NCBI GenBank assembly: GCA_902776565.1
Contig: CACYQN010000007.1
Span: 126,105-190,104, forward strand
Reading direction: 5' to 3'
DNA length: 64,000 nucleotides
Source: an uncultured Bacteroidia bacterium
GTDB taxonomy: Bacteria; Bacteroidota; Bacteroidia; Bacteroidales; ML635J-15
Shown here: positions 56,920-64,000 of the stretch, one piece after another
Layout: each line of letters begins with the position of its first letter
How positions within the stretch are numbered: position 1 is the first letter of the stretch
Translations under genes and position numbers: made by a program
The notes under the pieces: model-generated
The model's input: only the letters and a program-made list of their open reading frames with translations
The model's database searches: none
Told to the model about the DNA's origin: nothing

Positions 56920-57531
56920 CTACACCAGGTGCCTCTCTATTGCAGTCCGTACCAGCGACGCAGTATTCCCGCAGCCCAACTTTCTTCTAAGGCACTTAGT
57001 ATAGCTGTGTACGGTCTCGAACGCAAGGCACAACTTGCCGGAAATCTCCTTAACAGTATAGCCTTCGACCATCAACTGCAAAACTTCACGTTCGCGCAGA
57101 GTTAGCATTGGCGGCACTTCAGGATTCTCAGCAATTAGAGCAGCGGCTTCTTCACATATAAATGTTGCCGATTCCACTACCCTGCGAATACCTGTCAGCA
57201 GTTCGTTTACGCCAATGCTTTTCAGCACATAGCCATTTGCACCGCCCTGCATAGCGCGATGGACAACCGCAGATTCGGCGTATGTTGTAAAAATCAGGAA
57301 CCGAGCCGAGGGGCAAATTGCCGAAAAACGCGGAATAGCATCAATACCATCGCCATCGGGCATGCCTACATCTAACAAAACAACCTGCGGATTGCGCTCT
57401 TCGAGCATACTGGTGGCTTCCGCCAAGGTACATGCAATACCGACAACCTCTACATCATCTGTTTCGGCAATCAACTTTGCCAAGCCTTCTGCCACTACCC
57501 TATGGTCGTCAACTATAACTACGCTTATCAT
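56920..57531 (-). CDS. LuxR/NarL-type response regulator
   Basis: The start is MISVVIVDDH (ATG 57531). The protein has 203 residues. The receiver domain has the acidic pair in VIVDDH, phosphorylatable Asp in VVLLDVGMPDGDG and Lys in GYVLKS. The C-terminal LuxR helix-turn-helix (LTLREREVLQLMVEGYTVKE) binds DNA. The histidine kinase ends 12 bases upstream of this start, so the two are a cognate pair in one transcript. Targets are not known. Confidence 0.93.
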   Translation of the reverse strand: MISVVIVDDHRVVAEGLAKLIAETDDVEVVGIACTLAEATSMLEERNPQVVLLDVGMPDGDGIDAIPRFSAICPSARFLIFTTYAESAVVHRAMQGGANGYVLKSIGVNELLTGIRRVVESATFICEEAAALIAENPEVPPMLTLREREVLQLMVEGYTVKEISGKLCLAFETVHSYTKCLRRKLGCGNTASLVRTAIERHLV

Positions 57532-57543
57532 ACTCTGTTGCAA

Positions 57544-59463
57544 TTACTTGTTCCTAATCTCTATGTTCACCTCGCTACCTTTGCCCGGTTCAGAGCACAC
57601 ATCGAAAGTTCCGCCAATGGCATCGACCCTCTCCTTTATGTTGCGCATACCCGAGCCTTCTGTCGAAACAGCAATCCCGCCATTGCCGTCGTCGCTAACA
57701 TTGACGACGATAGTTTCGGCATCGGCAAACAACTGAACCCGTATATGATTGGCTTCGGCATTCTTTACCGCATTGTTAACCAATTCGTACACAATGCAAT
57801 ACACAGCCTCATCGTACTGATTGGGAATTAATTTTTCGTCACCGACAAACGAAAACGAAACATTCTTCATTGTACGGCAATAATCACCCAGCGCAACCCT
57901 AAGTCCGTACCGCTTGAGCGACTCGGGAAGAAGATGATGGGCCACATTGCGCATTTCGCGCATAGCCTCGTCGGTCTGTGCCTTGGCTGTAAGTATCGAC
58001 TCGTTGGTTTCGCCAGGATTTTCGGCATATTCCAGGTTGCGCTTAATGCTTGTCAGCAATCCACCCATACGGTCGTGCAGGTCGCGGGCAATGCGTACAC
58101 GCTCGGCGACTTCTCCGCTCAACTTTGCCACAACGATGGCATTCTGCCTGTTTTTGCGCACATTGCGCCACAACAGGAAAAACAACAATGCCACCAGAAG
58201 CATTATGCAACCAATAAGAACAGAACCTATCATATACCACCGCTTCTCACGGGTAAGCTGTTCGATGGCAGCCTGCTTCTTCTCGGTTTCGTACAGCACC
58301 GCCATCTGCGAAAGCCCCGACTGATAGTTTGAATTGGCAAACTGCGCCATTCCTCTGAAAATCTTTTCAGAGTATTCCTTCACACCTTCATTATTTCCAA
58401 GTTCGGCGTATATCTGCGCCAGATAAACATATACTCCAATGTCATCATAGGTTTCATATTCATCTTCGAGCGACATAAGGGCATATTCCTCGGCTTTTTT
58501 CCACTGCTTGCGTGCCATTGCCAGTTCGCAGCAGGCGGTATAGACATTGCTCCTTGTCTCCCAGCCTGTCTCATCATCAAGCAACGACAATGCTTCCGAA
58601 ATGTATCCCTCGGCACGGTCCAAGTCCTTGTAATGATTCATCTGCAACCTCGCAAACGCAAGGATAGTCACAATGTAGTCGCCTTTTTCCTCCTCGATAT
58701 GATTGCGGTAATATTCGTAGCAGACATTTGCAGCCTCCTCGACCTTTGCCATATCGCCGGCATCATTATATATCGCCACCAAACCCTTGTGCGACATGGC
58801 AACAAGCAGAGAATCGCCAGACTTCTGTGCAGCATCTACAGCCATAAGATAGTTGCTACGGGCTTCGTCCGAATTGCCCATGCTATTGTACAGTTCACCT
58901 ATATTATAATAAAGTATAGCTGTAGACTCCAACCAGCCGTACTTTTCGAAAATGGGAAGAGCCTTCTGGTAATAATGTATTGCAAGATGAACCTTGTCCT
59001 GCATATTATATACGTTGGCAATGGAACCGTATATAACACTCAGGTTGTCGTCGATGTCGGATTCGCTGTAGCGGCTGTCGTTCTTCATCGAGTCGCTGAC
59101 CTCCAAGGCACGATTGTAGTATTCGATTGCAACATCATAATCGTCGTTGCCGTAGGCGATGAGCCCTAGTACACGCAGGGCATCGGCACGAGCGTTGAGC
59201 ATATTCTCCTCGTACGACAGGTCGATAGCCTTTAGGGCATATTGCCGCGACTTTGCCCCATCGGTATTCAGATAGCCCCACATCAAGTTGTTGTACGCCT
59301 TCATCAGTTCTTGTCCTTGGGGCGGATTGCTGCCGTTCAGCACCATCTCGAGCGAATCGACATTCCTGTTACGATGGTCGGAATACTGACCGTATCCAGC
59401 CAAACACACAACCGACAGCCATAGCAAAGCGAGAATATGTACAAAAAACCTTTCCATTAACAT
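57544..59463 (-). CDS. TPR-containing sensor histidine kinase (NarX/HisKA_3 type)
   Basis: The protein has 639 residues; Met 3 (59457) is an alternative start. A signal peptide ends GYGQ near residue 26. A periplasmic part of about 370 residues is built of tetratricopeptide units (YNRALEVSDSM, YYNIGELYNSMGNSDEARSN). One membrane span follows near 415-435 (MIGSVLIGCIMLLVALLFFL). The HisKA_3 dimerisation helix has the phosphorylated His in ARDLHDRMGGLL. The ATPase domain has ELVNNAVKNAEA and GSGMRNIKERVDAIGG. It senses an envelope signal through the TPRs and phosphorylates the neighbouring regulator. Confidence 0.93.
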   Translation of the reverse strand: MLMERFFVHILALLWLSVVCLAGYGQYSDHRNRNVDSLEMVLNGSNPPQGQELMKAYNNLMWGYLNTDGAKSRQYALKAIDLSYEENMLNARADALRVLGLIAYGNDDYDVAIEYYNRALEVSDSMKNDSRYSESDIDDNLSVIYGSIANVYNMQDKVHLAIHYYQKALPIFEKYGWLESTAILYYNIGELYNSMGNSDEARSNYLMAVDAAQKSGDSLLVAMSHKGLVAIYNDAGDMAKVEEAANVCYEYYRNHIEEEKGDYIVTILAFARLQMNHYKDLDRAEGYISEALSLLDDETGWETRSNVYTACCELAMARKQWKKAEEYALMSLEDEYETYDDIGVYVYLAQIYAELGNNEGVKEYSEKIFRGMAQFANSNYQSGLSQMAVLYETEKKQAAIEQLTREKRWYMIGSVLIGCIMLLVALLFFLLWRNVRKNRQNAIVVAKLSGEVAERVRIARDLHDRMGGLLTSIKRNLEYAENPGETNESILTAKAQTDEAMREMRNVAHHLLPESLKRYGLRVALGDYCRTMKNVSFSFVGDEKLIPNQYDEAVYCIVYELVNNAVKNAEANHIRVQLFADAETIVVNVSDDGNGGIAVSTEGSGMRNIKERVDAIGGTFDVCSEPGKGSEVNIEIRNK

Positions 59464-59617
59464 TGTGCAAAAATATAGCTTTTACTGTCAAAAAAAGAAT
59501 AAAAAGTCGTCAAAAAAATCCCCCATTTGGGGGATTGCATAAAATTCCCTTCGGCAAGATATTTGTTTTGATAAAGTTATAATGCATAATTGTCTAATTT
59601 TAACAAACTTAAATAGT

Positions 59618-61063
59618 ATGAAACGATTATTAATTATCGCGATGGCATTCCTTATTGGAATATTAGCCATGAATTCTTGTATCAAAGAATACACAATCAC
59701 AGTGACCTCTAACAACAGCGAATGGGGAACCGTTGCAGGTACAGGCACCTACCTTGCAAATTCGGAAATTGTAATCACAGCAATCCCGGCAGCCGGCTAC
59801 TATTTCATCAAGTGGGACGACGAAAACACCGACAACCCGCGTACCGTTATAGTAAACGGCGACAAGACCTATCAAGCAATCTTCTCCAACAATCCCAATG
59901 GTGGCGGACAAGGTGGAAACGGCTCATCGGTAACTTTCAGCGACAACATTAGCGAAAACACTACTTGGCCAGACCTTGGTCTCGAAGTTGACTACATCGT
60001 TGAAGGCTGGATTAACATTGAAGGCAACGCTCTGCTTACCATTGAACCAGGTGTAACAATTATGTTCACAGGCGAAAATGGTGGTATGACAGTACACGAA
60101 AATGCAGGTTTGCGTATGGTTGGTACTGCCGACAGACCCATCAAATTTGTAGGTCCTTTAAACAATCCTAACAATGGCTCATGGGGCAGAATCGAAATCC
60201 ATTCGAAGCGCAACGACAACGTTTGGGAATACGTACAGTTCCTCCGCGGCGGAAGCAGCGATTACGTATGGGATGGTGTCATTGACGTTTATGATGCAAA
60301 ACTTGCAATGCGCAACTGCACAATCGACGGTTCCCTCGGCTATGGACTTGTTATGGAATACGGCACACGTCTAACTGCTTTCGAAGGCAACACAATAAAG
60401 AACTGTGCACAATATCCTATTGTTGGCGAATACTGGGTAAACTTGCTCGACCTTACTGCCAACAACACTTTCGTAAGCAACGGACATAACTTTATTGACG
60501 CAAGATGCCGCGACATCAGTATGGAAGACCACACCACAATAAAGGCTATGCCAATACCTTATTGTCTTGAATATGGCTTACATTTCGATGGCGGTTATAA
60601 ACTTACCATAGAACCAGGTACACAGTTCTACATAAGACCAGGTCAAAATATTGATATGGACGAAAACAGCACTTTTATTGCTGACGGTACAGCCGAAAAG
60701 CCTATTATTTTCCGTGGAGTGGAAGATGAGGACAGCTATTGGATTGGTATAAAGTATCACAGCACCAAGCAGGCATCTGTTATGAACTATTGCACAGTGC
60801 TCAACTGCGGTGAAGACACCGAATCATTCCACGGCGGATGCATTTGCGTATACAGTCAGTCGCGCCTTACACTTACCAACTGCACCATAGGCAAGAGCCT
60901 GCACTATGGAATTACCTTGGACGATGTTGAACTTATGGGTCGCATCTCACACAGCAACAATACATTCACAAATTGTGCCGGTGGCAATGTATGGCTCGAA
61001 AGCGGTGGAACATACAACGGTGTTGACTACGAAGGCGGTCAGATACTTACCGACTTACCGTAA
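59618..61063 (+). CDS. Lipoprotein with InlB-like repeat and right-handed beta-helix
   Basis: The start is MKRLLIIAMAFLIGIL, giving a lipoprotein signal ending MNSC with Cys near 21. The protein has 481 residues. A divergent InlB-type repeat at about 25-90 (YTITVTSNNSEWGTVAGTGT, AGYYFIKWDDE) is followed by a Gly-rich linker (NPNGGGQGGNGSS). A parallel beta-helix of about 370 residues comes next, with repeating NCTIDGSLGYGLVME-type turns and FHGGCICVYSQSRLTLTNCT. It is surface-exposed and probably binds or acts on polysaccharide, but no catalytic residues can be named. A terminator follows. Confidence 0.8.
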   Translation: MKRLLIIAMAFLIGILAMNSCIKEYTITVTSNNSEWGTVAGTGTYLANSEIVITAIPAAGYYFIKWDDENTDNPRTVIVNGDKTYQAIFSNNPNGGGQGGNGSSVTFSDNISENTTWPDLGLEVDYIVEGWINIEGNALLTIEPGVTIMFTGENGGMTVHENAGLRMVGTADRPIKFVGPLNNPNNGSWGRIEIHSKRNDNVWEYVQFLRGGSSDYVWDGVIDVYDAKLAMRNCTIDGSLGYGLVMEYGTRLTAFEGNTIKNCAQYPIVGEYWVNLLDLTANNTFVSNGHNFIDARCRDISMEDHTTIKAMPIPYCLEYGLHFDGGYKLTIEPGTQFYIRPGQNIDMDENSTFIADGTAEKPIIFRGVEDEDSYWIGIKYHSTKQASVMNYCTVLNCGEDTESFHGGCICVYSQSRLTLTNCTIGKSLHYGITLDDVELMGRISHSNNTFTNCAGGNVWLESGGTYNGVDYEGGQILTDLP

Positions 61064-61086
61064 TAAAATTTTAGTTTGACATAGGT

Positions 61087-61113
61087 AATGGCAGTCAAAA
61101 GGCTGCCATTTTT
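61087..61113 (+). terminator. Terminator of the beta-helix lipoprotein gene
   Basis: AATGGCAG, loop, CTGCCATT, then T residues. Confidence 0.8.
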
Positions 61114-61115
61114 GT

Positions 61116-61155
61116 AAAAAAAAAGGCTGTCAAAGAACATTCTAGACAGCCTTTT
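61116..61155 (-). terminator. Terminator of ahcY
   Basis: AAAAGGCTGTC and GACAGCCTTTT flank a 13-base loop. The A-run at 61116-61124 is a T-run on the minus strand. Confidence 0.85.
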
Positions 61156-61174
61156 GCAGTGTTTAATTCGTATC

Positions 61175-62590
61175 TTAGTACCTGTAATGGTCAGCCTTGA
61201 ATGGACCTTCAACTGGAACACCGATGTAGTCGGCTTGCTTCTGCGTAAGTTTTGTGAGCTTAACGCCAAGCTGGTCGAGGTGAAGGCGTGCAACTTCTTC
61301 GTCCAAGTACTTAGGCAGACGGTAAACATCAACCTTGTAGTTGTTCTTCCAGAGGTCGAGCTGAGCCAAAGTCTGGTTCGAGAACGAGTTGCTCATTACA
61401 AATGACGAGTGTCCAGTTGCACAGCCAAGGTTTACGAGACGGCCTTCGGCAAGCAGGAAGATTGAATTTCCAGTCGGGAAAGTGTATTTGTCAACCTGCG
61501 GCTTGATGTTGGTCTTTACAACGCCCGGGCAGTTCTCGAGGCGGTCAACCTGAATTTCGTTGTCGAAGTGACCGATGTTGCAGACTATTGCCTGGTCCTT
61601 CATCTGCTTCATGTGTTCGAGAGTAACAACGTCGCAGTTGCCAGTGGTGGTAACGAAAATGTTACCTTCCTTGACAGCTTCTTCCATTGTTGTAACTTCG
61701 TAGCCTTCCATAGCGGCCTGCAGAGCGCATATCGGGTCAATTTCGGTAATGAGAACCCTTGCTCCATAGGTGTGCATCGAGCGGGCGCAACCCTTGCCAA
61801 CATCGCCGTAGCCAAGAACAACGACTGTCTTTCCGGCAATCATCACGTCGGTAGCACGCTTGATACCGTCGGCCAACGATTCGCGGCAGCCGTATAGGTT
61901 GTCAAACTTCGACTTTGTAACCGAGTCGTTTACGTTGATTGCAGGGATGAGCAGTTCGCCCTTTGCCATCATCTGGTACAGACGGTGAACGCCAGTGGTT
62001 GTTTCTTCCGAAACGCCCTTGAGTTCGGCAATTGTGCGGTGCCATTTCTGGTTGTCGGCAGCCAGCATAGCCTTCAAGGTTTCCTGAATTGCCTTTTCTT
62101 CGTGGCACGAAGGAACGAAATCCAAGGTCTTGGCATCGTTTTCGGCTGCATAGCCTTTGTGTACCAACAAAGTAGCATCGCCACCATCGTCAACTATCAG
62201 GTTTGGACCAAGTCCGCCCGGGAACGACAATGCCTGCAATGTGCACCACCAGTATTCTTCGAGGGTTTCGCCCTTCCAAGCGAAAACATGAACGCCAGCC
62301 TTTGCAATTGCGGCTGCTGCGTGGTCCTGAGTCGAGAAGATGTTGCAGCTTGCCCAGCGCACGTCGGCACCAAGTTCGACCAATGTTTCAATAAGAACGG
62401 CAGTCTGTATTGTCATGTGCAACGAACCTGAGATTCTTGCGCCCTTCAGGGGCTTTTCAGCTGCGTATTTGCGGCGTATGCTCATAAGTCCCGGCATTTC
62501 CTTTTCTGCCATCTCGATTTCCTTGCGTCCCCATTCTGCGAGGGACATATCGGCTACCTTGTAAGGTAATTTTGTGATTATTTCTTCCAT
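61175..62590 (-). CDS. ahcY: Adenosylhomocysteinase
   Basis: The protein has 471 residues. It splits S-adenosylhomocysteine into adenosine and homocysteine, keeping methylation running. Substrate-side motifs include [20 protein letters not shown] and [20 protein letters not shown]. The NAD-binding Rossmann site is [17 protein letters not shown] near 265. The C-terminus ends FKADHYRY, the usual tail that reaches the partner subunit's NAD. It is a single-gene unit with its own promoter and terminator. Confidence 0.98.
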   Translation of the reverse strand: MEEIITKLPYKVADMSLAEWGRKEIEMAEKEMPGLMSIRRKYAAEKPLKGARISGSLHMTIQTAVLIETLVELGADVRWASCNIFSTQDHAAAAIAKAGVHVFAWKGETLEEYWWCTLQALSFPGGLGPNLIVDDGGDATLLVHKGYAAENDAKTLDFVPSCHEEKAIQETLKAMLAADNQKWHRTIAELKGVSEETTTGVHRLYQMMAKGELLIPAINVNDSVTKSKFDNLYGCRESLADGIKRATDVMIAGKTVVVLGYGDVGKGCARSMHTYGARVLITEIDPICALQAAMEGYEVTTMEEAVKEGNIFVTTTGNCDVVTLEHMKQMKDQAIVCNIGHFDNEIQVDRLENCPGVVKTNIKPQVDKYTFPTGNSIFLLAEGRLVNLGCATGHSSFVMSNSFSNQTLAQLDLWKNNYKVDVYRLPKYLDEEVARLHLDQLGVKLTKLTQKQADYIGVPVEGPFKADHYRY

Positions 62591-62619
62591 CGTTATGTTT
62601 TTATCAATTTTTGAAAGCG

Positions 62620-62650
62620 CAAAGATACAATATATTTACGATTTGGCAAG
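62620..62650 (-). promoter_or_regulatory. Promoter of ahcY
   Basis: Reading the minus strand, CTTG at 62650-62647, a 19-base spacer and TATCTTTG at 62627-62620. The start codon is 29 bases downstream. Confidence 0.75.
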
Positions 62651-62837
62651 GCCGAGCTAAAGGTTACGAAGGACGATTTACGATTGGAGAATTTGAAGAT
62701 TTGATGATTTGATTTATAGCGACGTGGCGCACCGCATCGCCACAGATTGTCCATTATCAACCTTCAGCTCTGTAATAATTATTGGGGAAGTTAAAAGTCG
62801 AAAATAAAAGTTTGCAAAGGATTAGGCGATTCTTTAA
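62651..62837. other. Intergenic stretch with no gene; short word repeats
   Basis: The gap between ahcY and the last lipoprotein gene is about 306 bases. It holds the ahcY promoter, an ACGATTTACGATT word pair near 62668, GATTTGATGATTTGATTT near 62697, and a hairpin-prone GCGACGTGGCGC. No coding sequence is supported. Confidence 0.6.
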
Positions 62838-62877
62838 ACAAAAAGAGACTGTCTTTTTGTGGGACAGCCTCCTTTTG
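62838..62877 (-). terminator. Terminator of the last lipoprotein gene
   Basis: AAAGAGACTGTC and GACAGCCTCCTTTT are complementary with one bulge. It is T-rich on the minus strand after the stem. Confidence 0.7.
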
Positions 62878-62896
62878 TTGATTTTAGTTGAACATT

Positions 62897-63805
62897 CTAT
62901 TCGTACTCATAATACGTCGTATATGTGTAACCAGACGACTCTTCGTTACCCGTTAACATGATTTCTGTCGGGAACTTTCCATCGTACGCAATGTTATAAT
63001 TTCTTACAAACGTATATGTATCAGTTTCTGTTTGACCATTCTCGGTATAAGTGTCTGTTGACTTAAATGTCACAGATGTTATGTTGTTTTCTGAAAATAC
63101 CCCTAGGAGCATTATACTCTCTTCATCTGTCATACTAGCTATGTTCCATAGTCCTTTAATTGGATTTAGTTTGTTGTCGTATGTGTAATTACATTCTTCT
63201 ACAGTTGTGTATGAATAGCCGTATGTGTCGCTATAAGCATATGTCGTCTTTAAATATGAAACATTGTTACCATCCCATGTCAGTTCTATACTAAATTCAG
63301 AATCGGAACCATCGTTCTTAGGAGAAATTTTATTTTTAAATTCCTTCGGAATCAAACTGAATCTTGCTTTTTTATCCATAATTATATCACTGTCCTTACT
63401 AACTATAACCATTTTACTTATTTTATTTCCATCATACGTAAAAGTGGAAGTTTGCCAAAGTTCGCCCTCACTATAATATTCCAAACATTTAAGCTTATTC
63501 CCTTCATATTTGTATTGGACATACTCATTGCCCTCAAGATCTTCAACTCGTTCTATACGATTTTTACTATCATATTTAAAAGTTTCTGTCCAATCCAAAT
63601 CCCCATTCCAAAAAAGATAGTCAATTTTTGATAATTTTTTGTCATCCCAAGTCCATACACATTCTAAGTGTTTTTCTGGAGAATGTGGGGTTAAACTATA
63701 GACTTTGCTAATTCTCTTCTTCGGCTTGTATTGTCCGTCCTTTTCACACGATGTAAATGCAAATGCAAGCAAGATTGCCGTTGCTACAAAAATTAAATTC
63801 TTCAT
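62897..63805 (-). CDS. Putative lipoprotein with RHS-like beta repeats (DUF4595-like)
   Basis: The start is MKNLIFVATAILLAFA (ATG 63805); ATG 63811 is also possible. The protein has about 302 residues. The lipobox ends FAFTSC with Cys near 20. The mature part has repeated short motifs of the type FKYDSKNRIERVED, QYKYEGNKLKCLEY and TFTYDGNKISKMVI, which resemble the sheets of YD/RHS-like repeats and of DUF4595-type Bacteroidetes lipoproteins. It is probably a surface-anchored beta-rich protein of unknown function. A good promoter lies upstream and a terminator downstream. Confidence 0.82.
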   Translation of the reverse strand: MKNLIFVATAILLAFAFTSCEKDGQYKPKKRISKVYSLTPHSPEKHLECVWTWDDKKLSKIDYLFWNGDLDWTETFKYDSKNRIERVEDLEGNEYVQYKYEGNKLKCLEYYSEGELWQTSTFTYDGNKISKMVIVSKDSDIIMDKKARFSLIPKEFKNKISPKNDGSDSEFSIELTWDGNNVSYLKTTYAYSDTYGYSYTTVEECNYTYDNKLNPIKGLWNIASMTDEESIMLLGVFSENNITSVTFKSTDTYTENGQTETDTYTFVRNYNIAYDGKFPTEIMLTGNEESSGYTYTTYYEYE

Positions 63806-63841
63806 AAACATTTAATTTAAAAAGTTAATAATATTTTGTCG

Positions 63842-63871
63842 CAAACATAACAAATCTTTCCAACACACAAA
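63842..63871 (-). promoter_or_regulatory. Promoter of the last lipoprotein gene
   Basis: Reading the minus strand, TTTG at 63871-63868, an 18-base spacer and TATGTTTG at 63849-63842. The remaining bases to 64000 hold no convincing gene. Confidence 0.7.
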
Positions 63872-64000
63872 TACTTTTGTAAAAAAACAAGAAAAACTAT
63901 ATAAACACAAACCGATTATATGTTTCATAGCATAAGCGACATAACTTGCTTCGCTACGTGAACTAAAAATTCCGCAGATTAGAACTCCGATTACGCACAA

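Noticed and set aside
63812..64000. Partial minus-strand open frame at the right edge
   Set aside because: It overlaps the promoter of the last lipoprotein gene, has no leader, and no recognisable sequence.

Overview
The window looks like chromosome from a member of the Bacteroidota, most likely order Bacteroidales. Four things point there. Promoters fit the Bacteroidetes primary-sigma pattern (TTTG or TTG, about 19 bases, TAnnTTTG), with several near-perfect copies. SprA, the giant outer-membrane channel of the type IX secretion system, lies beside ruvA, and two proteins carry type IX C-terminal sorting tails. The run rpsU, xer recombinase, hpf, four tRNAs, tuf, tRNA-Trp, secE, nusG, rplKAJL, rpoBC is arranged as in Bacteroides-type genomes. 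Most genes lack a strong Shine-Dalgarno and have A-rich leaders instead. Species cannot be told from the sequence alone.

Layout. 1-7468: a 5'-truncated TPR/CHAT protein, a small protein with a type IX tail, and three tandem paralogous secreted proteins with FISUMP-like domains. 7675-22372: translation and transcription core (S21, Xer recombinase, HPF, tRNAs, EF-Tu, SecE, NusG, L11, L1, L10, L7/L12, RpoB, RpoC, DUF3467), ended by a clear terminator. 22534-28820: mpl, a four-gene minus-strand operon (two lipoproteins, GNAT, PlsC-like acyltransferase), a two-gene cassette of unknown function, and tRNA-Ala. 29092-39870: a type IX-tailed C10 peptidase, ruvA, sprA and gcvH. 39871-50494: repeats, an unusual pgk, kamD, an M16 peptidase and secDF. 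50731-55376: initiator tRNA, three small genes, and the rplT/rpmI/infC/thrS operon. 55655-63811: a two-lobed aspartic protease, a two-component pair, a beta-helix lipoprotein, ahcY and a final lipoprotein.

Most of the window is housekeeping. The points most worth a second look are these. The phosphoglycerate kinase is 638 residues long because about 220 residues resembling a degenerate second copy of its own nucleotide-binding domain sit in front of a normal enzyme. A family of about 231-bp elements with terminal inverted repeats (two complete copies, one hybrid or partial) contains a hairpin whose two arms change together between copies, and an internal stem-loop that has been inverted or swapped. 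A lysine 5,6-aminomutase alpha subunit has no beta subunit nearby. A lone LHH-type nuclease domain has no visible immunity gene. A two-gene helical cassette is unrecognised. I found no CRISPR array, prophage, rRNA operon or intact transposase gene.
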